64,000 nt of DNA from Sarcophilus harrisii (Eukaryota; Chordata; Mammalia; Dasyuromorphia; Dasyuridae), in NCBI RefSeq assembly GCF_902635505.1, contig NC_045429.1, forward strand, positions 434,337,669 through 434,401,668, written 5' to 3'. The notes beneath the pieces are model-generated. The model was given only the letters and a program-made list of their open reading frames with translations. It was not told where the DNA came from and ran no database searches. Below are positions 24,186-59,300 of this stretch, one piece after another. Positions within the stretch are counted from its first letter, which is position 1. Each line of letters opens with the position of its first letter. A program made the translations under genes and the position numbers.

Positions 24186-24380
24186 GATCTATCTCACCCA
24201 GCTTTCTCTGCTCATTTCCTTCTTCTCAACAAGGCCCTCCCCTTGAACAGCTGCCAGGTTAGTTTTCTATCAGTTTCTATTCCCCAAAGAATCCTCCCCT
24301 TTCGAAGCTTTTGGTTTAGTAAAGCAGCAGCAGCAGCAGCAGCAAGTATAGGAGCAGCAGGAGCAGCAATAAGAGCAGCA

Positions 24381-24418
<38 letters not shown>
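24186..24418 (+). promoter_or_regulatory. LGALS9: LGALS9 proximal promoter and 5' leader
   Basis: The 230 bp between the LTR edge and the start codon. It has pyrimidine-rich blocks (ctcatttccttcttctc), no evident TATA box and the AGC repeat. The transcription start cannot be placed by eye. A candidate interferon-type site is listed separately. Confidence 0.45.
24272..24283 (-). promoter_or_regulatory. ISRE / ETS-IRF composite-like motif
   Basis: Minus strand GGAATAGAAACT fits the consensus GRAANNGAAACT used by IRF factors alone or with PU.1. It lies 136 bp upstream of the LGALS9 ATG. Galectin-9 is known to be interferon-inducible in other mammals, so the position makes sense, but a 12-mer match alone is weak evidence. 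Confidence 0.35.

Positions 24419-24420
<2 letters not shown>
24323..24420 (+). repeat. AGC/CAG trinucleotide repeat in the LGALS9 leader
   Basis: Starts with seven AGC units (24323-24343), continues with interrupted units and ends in an uninterrupted (CAG)11 run from 24385 that passes directly into CATG of the start codon. An in-frame TAA at 24320-24322 precedes it, with no other in-frame ATG between. Confidence 0.95.
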
Positions 24421-47853
<23,433 letters not shown>

Positions 47854-48745
47854 GAAAGGACCTTCCACCCAAGTGTCCTAGCTGAAGATGTCTGAAGACA
47901 GCCAGCTGATAATGAAGGCCTTCTCACTCAGGTGTTCCAGCCTGAATCTTTCTTCTCTCTCCCCCATCATCACTAGCTGATTAGACTCTAAGCACCAAGC
48001 TTTCCCTCCACCCCTCCAATCAGGGGGGAATTGGAGTAAATTGCTCTCCTCTCTGGGAGAAAGTAGAGAAGGGACATATTTTTGTTTCCCCTGGGGTTCC
48101 TTGCCAGTAGGATGGATAACTTCCTGAGGAAGCATTGTTTACTTCTCAACTATGATGGAACCGAGGGCACCTTCAACCTGGTTGATGTAGCCTCAGGTGT
48201 GATGTTTTGATATTTTGATGTAGAACAGGGAGTTCGGATATCACCACTCCTCTCATTCCAGAATGAAGCCTGTATCTCAGCATAGATTTGAGGTTCCCCT
48301 CTTCCTCCTGTCTCCATCTGGAGCCAATTACTTCTCTCCCCCTACCCCGTTCCTCTGCAATGGCCCGATTAACATCCCCTTTGCCCTCCTTGGTACCTCT
48401 AAGAACTTGGACATCCTCAGTGCTTTGTTACATGCCCAGAGATTTCCCCATTCCTTGTGAAGCCCTCTTCCTGAGGGAATACTCTCTGAGAAGCAGGAGC
48501 CTGCTGTAGCCTCCTGCCCTCTCCACCTGGGTGACTCAAGCCACCGTAGCCCAATCTCTGTGTCTACATTTTTTGAATAATGTGAATTTGCTTATTTTTT
48601 TTTTAATACAGCCCAACTCCTGCTGTTGGAATCTGCTTCCCAAAAGCAGGGGTCATGTCTCACCTATATTTTGTATCTCTCCGCTTCCTAACCCAGTCAT
48701 ACCCACACAGAAGGCACTTAATAAAAGTTTGCTATGTGGTATTGA
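47854..48745 (+). terminator. LGALS9: LGALS9 3' UTR and poly(A) signal
   Basis: AATAAA at 48720-48725, in 'cacttaataaaagtttgc'. The transcript end is expected within about 25 bp. About 890 nt of 3' UTR. Confidence 0.75.
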
Positions 48746-48749
48746 GCTC

Positions 48750-50285
48750 AGAACACCTGTGATTTGTTAACTTGTGTTTGGGGGTCAGGAGTCGGTGAGG
48801 TTCTTGGCTTAGAGTAAGAAATAAGGTATTTTACACAATTTCACATGACCCTTCTCAATGTGGGGGTAGGGGGGAGAAAGGGGAGAATCTGGAACTCAAA
48901 ATTTTAAGAATAAATATAAAAAAGTATTTTACATGAAATTGGGAAAAATAAACATATTTAAAATTAAGAGTATGAAATAGGGATGGATTTAGTCGGGGGA
49001 AGAATGGGGCTAGTATTTGCTTAGTACTTTAGGTAAAATGTTGTACATACATTATCTCCTTTGAGGATTATAACAGGGCTGGGAGATCATCCTTATCCAC
49101 ATTTCATAGATAGACAAACAAAGTCATCAAAGTGAAATGGTCATAGAGATAGTATATGTTTGAAAAAGCATTTAAAGGACTTCCTAACTTTGGTCCCAGC
49201 TCTCTAATTCTCACCTGTCCTGGAAAAGACCAAAGACATTTGTATTAGTCTCATGATTCCTTTGTCAGTTGGCACAGTGATAAAATGGGAATTTCTTGGA
49301 TGGACTTAAATCCAGAAAGGTCTTGGGAAAAAGAAGTCACCTGCAGAGCTGAAACTTACCTGGGCCTTTGTCTCAGAGTTCCCTAAGATAAAAGACCCTC
49401 ACAACATGTATGATTTAGGTAGAAAATTTAGATAGAGCTTACTACCTAGTTAGAAAGAATAATCAGTTAAATGCTTCCCCTGGCTATTGTGCCCAGGTGA
49501 GCGCTCCTGTTCTCTTCCTCTCTCTAAGTACAATTCTCAACTGGATTTGTCTTAGATAATGTGCCCTGGAACATTTTGTCACAAGGTGCACAAATGTCAT
49601 TTATGGGTCTTTTTTGCCAGCTCAACATTGCTGAGGTTAAGGTTGAGGGTAAACAAATTCTTGGGCAAGGACTTCTTGGAAGAGAGGACCTAGAGCCCAG
49701 GAATCATTTCTGTACATCACAAAGTAGGACAGAAGGAACAGAGTTTTTTGGGGATGTGAGGAACCAAGAATAAAATTGGAAAATTAGATAATGGATAGAG
49801 TGAGGGGGTTGGAGTTGGGAAGAGTTGAGTTCAAATGCTCCCTTGATACTTATTAGCTGTGTAATTCTGGGAAAATCATTAAACTCTGTCTCAGTTTCCT
49901 TATCTATAAAATGGGGATAATAATAGCAACCACCTCTCAGGTTTGTTGTGAAGATCAAAAGGGATAAAAGATTTTGCAAACTTTAAAGCACCACATAAAT
50001 ATTAGCTATTATTATTATTGTTATTGCTGAGGCTGCCCTAGGAAAGCATGACCTGATATTAGAAAGTTATTCAAGGATAATCACTTGTCTACCCACCTAT
50101 GGGTAACATTGTATAAATCCCATTTTGTTATATTGTTGACCTCGTTACATGGGAAAGAAGTTCAGCTGAGGCTTTTCTAGAATGAAATTTCTGGCCTTTA
50201 AACAGAGGGATTTTTAAAAAAATATTTTTATTAACAAAGTTTTGTTTTTATATCACCTGGTTCCCAATGCATCTCTTCCCCCTCC
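48750..50285. other. LGALS9-NOS2 interval, left part
   Basis: A MIR-like tail lies at about 49000-49200 and a SINE (plus) at 49800-50030 ('ttggaagagttgagttcaaatg', 'cagtttccttatctataaaatggggataataatagc'). No supported gene. Confidence 0.5.
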
Positions 50286-50289
50286 CTTT

Positions 50290-50692
50290 ACTCTTCCTTC
50301 CTTCCTTCCTTCCTTCCTTCCTTCCTTCCTTCCCTTCCTTCCTTCCTTCCTTCCTTCCTTCTTCCTTCCTTCCTTCCTTCCTTCCTTCCTTCCTTCCTTC
50401 CTTCTTTCCTTCTTTCCTTCCTTCCTTCCTTCCTTCCTTCCTTCCTTCCTTCCTTCCTTCCTTCCTTCTTCCTTCTTTCCTTCCTTCCTTCCTTCCTTCC
50501 TTCCTTCCTTCTTTCCTTTCCTTCCTTTCCTTCCTTCCTTCCTTCCTTCCTTCCTTCTTCCTTCCTTCCTTTCCTCCCTTCCTTTCCTTCTTTCTTTCCT
50601 TTCCTTCCTTTCCTTCTTTCTTCCTTTCCTTCCTTCCTTCCTTCCTTCCTTCCCTCCCTCCCTCCTTCCCTCCCTCCTTCCCTCCCTTTCTT
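50290..50692 (+). repeat. (TTCC)n satellite, about 400 bp
   Basis: Nearly pure TTCC with occasional CTTT and CCCT variants, joined on the right to a minus-strand SINE (50692-50825). All frames through it are open on both strands and none is a gene. Confidence 0.97.
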
Positions 50693-50825
50693 TTGCAATT
50701 GGGGTTAAGTGACTTGCCCAGGGTCACACAGCCAGGAAAGGTCAAGTGTATGAAGTCATATTTGAACTCAGGTCTTCCTGACTTCAGGGATGGTGCTCTA
50801 TTCACTACACCAAATAGTTGCCCCA
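50692..50825 (-). mobile_element. tRNA-type SINE (minus)
   Basis: 'gcaattggggttaagtgacttgcccagggtcacacagccagg', 'gaactcaggtcttcctgacttcaggg'. The TTCC tract takes the place of the usual tail. Confidence 0.85.
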
Positions 50826-50944
50826 GCTATTATTATTATCATCTCATCTGTAGACAATTCCTATGGTACTGCCCTTCTGTTCTTTCTTCCTTGCCTTTAC
50901 TATTATATGTCCCTAATCTTACCCCTTCTCTGTAACAAGTTCTG

Positions 50945-51310
50945 TTCAGTGGAAAGATATCCCACACTCAATTTCCCTCCCACCTAACTGAAATCTATGT
51001 AAATCTATCATCTATTAACCATCTTAAGGTGGCTGGAGACATCTATCTGATTCACATCTAGACCTTAAAAAAAAGTCTTCCACTCACTTGTCCCAGCCCA
51101 AATCTGCCTGTCTCTCCCCTCACCCTTCACTCTCCCAGGCTGATGTCCACCCACCCTAAAAGGATCAGGGGTTCTTGCCCAGGCATCTTTCCCACTGGAA
51201 GCTCAGCAAGTTGTAATAAAATGCCCCCCTTTTTCTAGGGGAAAGTAGAGTCAGGAACATAAATTTTTATTTTCTCTCCTATTTTCCCCAAATTCCCAGT
51301 AAAGGACCTG
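50945..51310 (+). pseudogene. decayed copy of LGALS9 last exon and 3' UTR
   Basis: NLSSINHLKVAGDIYLIHI then TAG (51059-51061) parallels [21 protein letters not shown] then TAA of LGALS9. The same frame stays open upstream to about 50950, with HTQF and H in the places of QHQF and HR. The likeness continues past the stop in the same order: 'cttccactcacttgtcccagc' at 51077 against 'cttccacccaagtgtcctagc' at 47863, and 'ggggaaagtagagtcaggaacata' at 51238 against 'gggagaaagtagagaagggacata' at 48056. The collinear spacing argues for descent from a tandem duplicate. The rest of a galectin gene is not recognisable here. Confidence 0.72.
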
Positions 51311-52549
51311 GTAAGTAGCAGGTGTTTAATAAATATTTGTTGACTGACTTAAGGTCTTGCTCATTTGAGTGGAGTAGAAGTTCTATGGGGACAGGGACTG
51401 CTTTATTGCTCTTTGTTTCTCCAAAGTCTAGCATAGTCCCACTATGTAGTAGGTACTTAATAAATGCTTGTCAATGGTTAGATGGATGGACAGTGCCTAC
51501 TTCATAGGTAGGCTAGTATATATAGACTGCTTTTCAAACTTTTGTTAACTTTCATTCATTTCAAATACACATTAATATAAAGGCAAATCAGTTATTATTA
51601 GAAGATTGAAGAAACTTGCAGAAATCACCACACAGACCTCTGGCTCTTTTTCTAAGTGCAAAGTCATTTATTGATAAAGCTAGAATCCAATGGAATCCAA
51701 GTCAACGCCTAAAGAAAGTGCACAGCTGAGAGCCCAGTCCATTTCATTCTAGCCTCCTTCTTAGTGTTGGTATCATAACAGAAAAAGAAATCCCACTTTA
51801 AAAAATAATGAAAGACACTGTCTATTGAGAGATAAAGCCCATTTCCCAACCACATCCCAAATACAACCCTTTGCTCTCTCTCCCACCCTTTCCCCTCCTT
51901 CCTCCTCATGTCTCAGAAGCTTCCTCTTCTGTCTCTCTTCTGTTTCCATATGTAGCAGCGACTCTGGCATTGTAGATAGGACACTAGCCCCGAAGTCAGA
52001 GAACTTGGGTTCGAGAACTTGTTTTTCTTTGGCTCTTGATTCTCAAAATCCCCTTCTCTGAAATGAGGGGGTTACATTCCCTTCCCTTCTAAATATATGA
52101 TCCCATGATGCCAAGGGGCACGTCCTTGAGAATGAGATCTCTGTTACGAGTGACCCTGCTGTTGGTCGTGACTCAACCCAGCTCCAGCTGCCAGTCTACT
52201 CAGTCTCCGTGGGTGAACGTCACTCTCAGGGGTCTGAATATCCGCCCAGATCACAATTACTGGGGGCTCGGAGTTAAGCGACTAACTTTTCCCAAGGTCG
52301 CACAGCTAGGAAGTGTTAGCGCTGGGATTTAACTTGTTACAGCCTCCAAGTCCTCAATGCCTCCCTTGCTTCTGTATAAATGTCCGAGGGACATAGGGAA
52401 CGAGGCTAAGATTTCATTGCTCAGGGAGAGTTTTCAGTGAGTAAACTCCCTCCACCATGCAGGCTAGCACCTTTTCCACTGCTCAGTCTGAGAGAACACA
52501 GGGAGAGAAAGCAAGGAGAGGTTAAGTGACCTGGGTCAGAGACGGGACT
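51311..52549. other. interval before the NOS2 3' end
   Basis: L2-type tails ('taataaatatttgttgactgac', 51328; 'ggtacttaataaatgcttgtcaatgg', 51452). A minus-strand AATAAA at 51667-51672 could be an alternative NOS2 end. A SINE (minus) lies at about 52245-52335. No gene supported. Confidence 0.45.
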
Positions 52550-53216
52550 TATCTTGAGTACCCAAAATTTATTTAATCATCTTTAAGGACCATTCTGGGG
52601 TAAGCTCAGTGGTTACTTGGGAGCAGAGTTTCTCCCTGGTGGGGTGGGGTGGGGGGTTTAAATAAAGACAATATAAATAACTGTACATACTAATCAGCCT
52701 GCCCTCAGTCCCTTATAGTACAGGACTCTTGACAAGGTTGAGGATTACAGTACAACACACCCATTGTAAACAGAATAATCATGTAGATAACAGAAGAGAT
52801 TTGCCTCCCTTTTTTAACTTCCCTACCAGTGTGGCCACATAGTCTACAAGGATCCCCATACACCTGCCCAGCCTTTGCCCAAAGGTACAATTTGGTCGTG
52901 TGGGATGAGTACAGCCAGCTCTCTGGGGCTGGGAGAAAGGTGAGCAGTGGACCTGGTTGGGGGGTAGGGGGGTTTTAGATCCCAGTCCAGCCTTTTCTTA
53001 TCTCTGTTGCCCACCTTCCCTGGCAGGTTAGCAGCAACCACAGGTGGCAGATGGGACAAGAAAAGGAGATGAAGAATGAGACCACTTCAGTTTGTTCCCC
53101 TGGCAGCAGGCAAAAATCAGTGGGGCAGAATTCAGGGATAAGGGAAAGAAAGGAGGAGGTTAAATTTTCTTCCTTCTGTGGCCACAGATGAGTGGCTACA
53201 GCCCTCTGCAGCAGCT
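52550..53216 (-). terminator. NOS2: NOS2 3' UTR with AU-rich elements
   Basis: On the minus strand the region after the stop contains ATTTA motifs in 'gttatttatattgtctttatttaaac' (52660-52682) and ends with AATAAA at 52573-52568. AU-rich instability elements are known in NOS2 mRNA of other mammals. A more distal signal at 51672-51667 cannot be excluded. Confidence 0.6.
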
Positions 53217-53333
53217 CTAGCTGAGTCCTGCCTTAGAGAGCTTGGTCTCTTCAGGTTTTGATGCTGCTTGGTCAGTTTTCACCTCATAGGGAAAGACAGC
53301 CCCAAAGATGTCTTCGTGGTAACGCTTCTGACT
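53217..53333 (-). CDS. NOS2: NOS2 last coding exon
   Basis: [20 protein letters not shown], then [18 protein letters not shown] and TAG. The HEDIFG part is strongly conserved in iNOS. The last 20 residues differ from human in sequence but are similar in length. Confidence 0.96.
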   Translation of the reverse strand, partial: SQKRYHEDIFGAVFPYEVKTDQAASKPEETKLSKAGLS

Positions 53334-56300
53334 CTTAAAGAGAAAGAGAGAACAAGAGAAAATGAGCCCCACAGATCAGTCGCATTAATGTGGACAGTGT
53401 TGGTAGGGACTGCAAAAGTACCATAAATCCTCAATGCGATGAGAGCCTTTTGACATAACAAATTTCAGTTTACAGAGCGATGGGCTCAAGAACGAGGAAG
53501 TGCAAGGCAAGAGAGCTGAGAGTCACAAGACCTGCCTTCAGATCCAGGTGCTGCTGTTTACTAACTACATGACTTTGGTTCTCTCTGATGGCAAGGGAGT
53601 TGCATGAGATGGTCTTGAATCTATGATCCATATTATTCCCTTATGTTTCTATTGAACTTCCCTTTGAGGAAACTCTCAAAACATTTTGTTTCCTCTCTGG
53701 AATGAGGGGAAAGTCCAAAGGGTGAATGATAGAAATTTATTTTCCTATTTTATAGCTGAGAAAGTAAAAATGCTTCATTGTAGGTCACAAATTATTACTC
53801 TTACATAGTCACTCTCTTTCCTCAGATCCCCTCAGATCTCTTTCCACCCTTCCTCCCAAGTTGCCGGGGATGGCATCCTTTACCCAGCATTCTTGGCAAG
53901 GTCCTACCTTGAGTTGGAAGAAATAGTTCTCAGTCTGCTCTTCATTCATTTTCAGTCTGGTGGCAAAGAGATCCTTCAGAGTTTGGGCCACATCTCTGGC
54001 CATCCTCACATCTCCACAGACATACAGGTGCCCCTTCTCCTCATGCAATGTCCGAATCACCTCATCTGCCAGTCGCTGCCGCAGAATATCCTGAACATAG
54101 ACCTGGGAAGGAATAGCAGTGGTTTATAGGGAGTGGTTTGCTACCAGGAGAAGTCCCAGTTGAATTTGATTTTTCCCTTCTACAAACCCTTTCAGCTGGA
54201 GTCTGTTTCCCCATAGTGTGACTTGCACATTCCCAATCAGATACTACAAAAGGACATGGACTTAATGGTAAGCTCCACACTGTTTGCTCTTCTTATATAC
54301 AGGGTATTTTGAAAGGTTTGAGTAGGTGCAAGTTTATAAAACTTAAGATTTAATAAATTAAAGCTTAAGATTTAATAAGCTTGGGGTAGTGAGATGGGAC
54401 AGTGGATAGAGCACTGGGCTTGGAATCAGGAAGACTCATCTTTCTAAATTCAAATCTATCCTCAGACATTTACTAGCTAAGTGACTTTGGGCAAGTCACT
54501 TCATCCTGCTTGCCTCACTTTCCTAATCTGTAAAATGAGCTAGAGAAGGAAATGGCAAACTCTTTCAAAAATCTTTGTCAAGAAAACCACAAATAGGGTC
54601 ACGAACAGTGGATCATCCCTGAACAATAACAAAAAGCTTAAATTCATACCCAGATTTTTCAGGATATTTAAATTTCCAGCATCTAGTGTGAAGAGGATTC
54701 AGTTTGTAGTCTGAGATAGTGGAAAAGGCACTAAATAAGCCAGAAAGCTATGATTTGGGTCCTGGCTATGATACTTCCCAGGCTTGTGATTAAGTAAATC
54801 GTGTTAACCTTCTGAGCCCCTTTCCTTGTCTGTAAAATGTGTGTCTCCATGTGTCTATCTTCCTCAAAGGGTTATTGAGAAGAAGGTGCCATGTGCAGCT
54901 TTTTCAATAGAGTTCAGATAAAAACAATATGGAGCCATTTTTAATCTACTATTGTGATTTTAAATTTATTTGAACCCAATCTTCCCCGTGTGTTCTGGTT
55001 TTCCTGACTAATCATGGTCAGACTGATTATCAAAGACCTTTTCTGCAAAGGTGATACAACATGAATGAGTGCACCCATTTTACAGAGAGGAAAACTCAGG
55101 CTCCAAAAAAAGAGAGAAGGTGACCTGTCCAATCTTGTCCAACCAATCAGTGTTGAAGTTAGGATTCAGAGAGATGTCTCCTGACCACATTTCCTTAGAG
55201 GGGAGGATTCAAAGAACTCCCTTCTGTTTTTCTCTTACCAAACTTTCCAGTCCAGGGGTTCTGAACACAGCCTCTGGCAATTCTTCTTTTAAAAAGATTT
55301 CGAGGACCCTATTTCAATATAATTACCTTCCTTTTTATCCTATGTATTCTATTTGTTATTTAAAAACATGATTCTGAGGAGAGGCCCCTGGGCTTCTTCA
55401 GATGGTTGTCCGGGATACAAAAGGATGAATATCCCTTGGACTGGTGGCCAATGCTCCGTTGCTCATGGACACGTGGACAGCCGCAATGTTCGGGTCAGCT
55501 TCACGCCAGGTTAAGGAAGCCCATCTAACAGGGGCAGGGCTGGAGGGGCTGGCAGGGTGACTGCTGGTCCCTAGGCTGGTCTAGAGTGGGAAAAGCCATC
55601 TGGTTCAACCCTTCATTTTAATGAGGAGGGAAACTGAGGCTCAGGGACAGTAAGTGGATTTTCCAGAACCACAGAAGCAGGATTTGAATCCAGTTCCTCT
55701 GGATCCAGTAATAGTATTTCTTCCAGTGTATCACGTCCTGGAATCTAAGGGCATCCCTTGACACTGGACATTCACAGAAAGCCCAACTTACTTTGGGCTG
55801 GCCGGGCTGGCGGGAGTAGGCTGTGTAGACATCCCGGAGCACTCCTTTCTGTGTCATCTCCTTCATCTCCTCTCGATACAGGTGGTCCATGTCGGGGTGC
55901 CGGCATCCAAACACCAACGTCATATTGGGGTTCTTGAGACCTACGGGAGGCAATGGGCTGCAGTGACCAAGATAGGCAGAAGAGGGAGCTGTGGCCTAAG
56001 AAAAACTCCCCTTGTGGGAGGTCTAGCCGGTTGGATTACCGAGAAATAATGAAGGTTTGACAGAGGAGGGTGGGGAGAGTCTGGGAAGAGGAGCAATGAT
56101 GAAGTCCAGCTTCTCTCTCCGTCTTTCTGTCTGTTGCTTTCAGCTGGAGGAGATGTTAGAGGCATTCTAGTTATAGATTAGGGAATTTAGAGGCCCTTTA
56201 ATCCTATTTCTTTACTCTAAAAATAAGGAAACTGAGGCACAGAGTGGTCCATTGACTTGCCCAAGGTCACACAGCTATCAAGTAGCAGAAGTAGTATATG

Positions 56301-59300
56301 AATCCAGTGCCTTTATGGCCATTGCCCTAAGGAGGTGGAGAAGGAAGTGGTAAACTGTGTGGGCTGGGAACGGGGTAACAGCTGAAAGAAGGACAGGAGG
56401 AGATGGCAGCTGAATGGCACAGTTGATATAAATCCCTGGGAGTAATCAGATTCAAGAGTGTTTATCTCCATGTGGGTCTGATCCAATGCCCTGAACACAG
56501 CAGATGTACAGTAAGTCACTGCTGCTGCTCTGGTTAATGGTGATAACCTAACCCTGCTTCTTCTCCCAGGGGCTCCTGGAGGGAGAGGGTATCAGAATGC
56601 TGGCCTTAGGGTCAGAAAATCTGCGTTCTACCCCTGGTTCTGACTCTTACAAGCTGTGCTTCCATGGGCAAATCAGCCTCAACTTCCTCCTCTGTAAAAT
56701 GGGTATAATTATCCACCCTCCTTCCCCTGCAGGGCTTTTGTGAGGAAAGCCCTTTGTAGTCTGTAGTGCCCAAACAAATGGAAGCTGCTGCTAGGGGAAG
56801 GGTCCCCAGGACCTTTACCTTTCTTCTCTCTGTCCGCCAGTCGCTGTAGCCAAAAACTCCTGAAGGGGGCGATACCGGTGCCCGGTCCCACCAGAATGCA
56901 GGGGTGACTGGGATTCTCTGGGAGCTGGAAGCCACTGGCACTAAAGGGGAAGAATTAAGTTGAGATTACAAGCTTCACAAGGTTCATGTGCCCCAGCCCT
57001 AGCCCTGCCTGGTTCCTCCAGACAGGAAGGGAGGGAGGGAGAGAAGAAGGGAGGGAAAGAGAGAATGTGTATGTGTGTGAGAGAGACAAAGAGAGAGACA
57101 AAAAGAGACAGAGGCAGGGAGACAGACATTCGTTTGTGTGTGAGAGAGACAAAAAGAAAGAAAGAGAGAGACAGAGACAAAGGCAGACAGAGTGTATGTG
57201 TGTGAGAGAGAGGGACAAAGAGAGAGATAGAGCCAGAGTGTATATGTGTGAGAGAGTAAGAGACAGACAGAGACACACACAGAATGAGAGAGAGAGAGAT
57301 AGACAGACAGAGAGAGACAGAGAGAAGGAGCACTGTGTCCATTCCTCCAGGACAGATTTCTCTGGAGGCCCTATAGGGCTAGCACCATCCCAGGTTTCCT
57401 TAACCTGGGCCCTCTGTCTATGTCAGGAGCCTTACCTTCGTACAAAACAGGGCACGGTTTCCTGGAGCTTCAGGTTGTTGAGCCATGTGCTACAGACCCC
57501 ATGATGGAGAGGGCCCTGACCGTCTAGAAGAAAGGAGAGAAAATGGCCATTGAGGCAGTGGGACCCCCTTAATCCTTCTCACAAGTCTAAGAATCCAGAA
57601 TAGACTGAAGGGAGCCCTGGTTCATATTATTTCTTTTTTATATATTTTTAATTTTCTTTTTCTTTAATTTATTAAAGCTTTTTATTTTCAAAACATATGC
57701 ATGGATAATTTTTCAACATTACCCTTGCAAAACTTTGCGTTCCAAATCTCCCCCTCTTTCCCCCCATCCCCTTCCCTAGATGGCAAGTAATCCAATATAT
57801 ATTAAACATCACATACTATTTTTGATCCTCCAAAGATCACCTGTTCATTGATTTAAGCTCTTATTTGCAATCCTTTCTCCCCAAAATGATGCTGCTAATT
57901 TGCCAGAGGGAGAGTCCGTGACATATTGCAAAAAAAACTCTTGACTGTGCAGGGAGTCTGAAGAACTGGTCATTTGGGCAAGTCATTTCCCATTTCCAGC
58001 CCCAATTTTATATTATGAGGGAGGTGGGCAGGATGATCTCCAGAAGGTTCTTCCAACTCTAATATTCTTTGTTCTAACATACTAAGATCCAAGGTCATTT
58101 CTAGTTTAATATTCTGTGATTTAAGGTTCCTTTCTCTCTTTGGTAGCCTCCCTTCTAAAATTCAAAGTTCTAGGTCCCTTCTCTCTTTGGCATTCTACAT
58201 TCTAACTTTCAAAGTTGTAGGTTCCTTCTCTCTTTGGTATTCTCCATTCCGACATTTGGAGTTCTAGGTCCCTTCTCTCTTTGGTATCCTTCCTTCTAAC
58301 TTTTTGTGTCCTAGGTCCCCGCTGCCTCTGGATGCAGTGAAACCCCCCCAGGGACCTTAAAAGTACTGCTCATTTTTGCCTCTAATTTTGCAGTCGTGAA
58401 GATCAGGGCTGCCTTTGTTCTCAGTCCTTGGGGCCCTTACCTCTGGTATGGTAAGTGACCACAGCCACAGTCAGGTGGATCTCCTTGGGGGTGAGGTCCC
58501 GAGAGGAGCTTATGGAATAGTAGCGGGGCTTCAGCAGGGGCAACTGTGTGAGCAGGAAAGTCGCTGAGATCTGGATGGAAGGAAACTCTTCCAGCACCTC
58601 CAGGAACGTGGGGACGTTTGTGAACTTCCACTTATTGTATTCAGAGGTCTGAAATCCAAAATGTTGTGTTAGAACCGCTGGAATTCCCCTTGGTACTGAG
58701 CAACCTTTGGTTAGGGGTCATTGGAACTGTAACTAAGCCAGTACAAAGGGAGCTTTGCCTCAGATTGCTGAAATTTAGAGGGTGCTAACAGTATCCAGAC
58801 TCCACTAGTCAAGGAGGCCTATCTGTATCTTACCTAAAGTTTCCACCTCTCTTAGGACACAATGCTGCATAAATGGAAGCTTAATAAATTCTCAATATTT
58901 GAATTAAAATACTCTATTCTCTCATACACTATCAATATTAAGGATAGAAAAGCATTGATTATGAGCCTACTGTGTGCCAGGCACTGTGCTAAGTGCTAGA
59001 GATAGATTCAGAGGCAATGGGCTTATATTTTACCAACTCCTTCTTAAATGTGCTTCAAAAATCCCCCTCTGCCCATCTACCATTTAACAGTTATATAAAT
59101 TCAGGCCAGGGATGAAACAACTTCTGTTCCTTTTCTCCCCCTAAGAATATCAATATTCCCTGTAGAATGTTTTAGCTTCCTTCCTCCCCACCCCTTTCCA
59201 CAAAAAGTTAAGACTACGATCCACCGAGGTTTTGTTTCCTGTATGTGTCTTGTCTGCTTTCTTAAACTGTAAGCAGGAACTGTGTCCCTGTAAAGAAGCT

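Noticed and set aside
49561-49773. Possible galectin-like segment (LNIAEVKVEGKQIL)
   Set aside because: Only a few positions agree with a galectin strand, and there is no splice context or sugar-binding motif. Too weak to join with the nearby relic.
50242-50935. Long open frames on both strands rich in FLPS or KEGR (up to 222 codons)
   Set aside because: They are translations of the TTCC/GGAA tetranucleotide array, which is open in all frames.
52105-52332. 75-codon frame with a signal-peptide-like start
   Set aside because: The second half is a SINE and the first half matches no secreted protein that I know. Probably chance.
56941-57504. Frames of 93-172 codons on both strands rich in SLSLSL or RERDRE
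   Set aside because: Products of the GA/CT simple repeat in a NOS2 intron.
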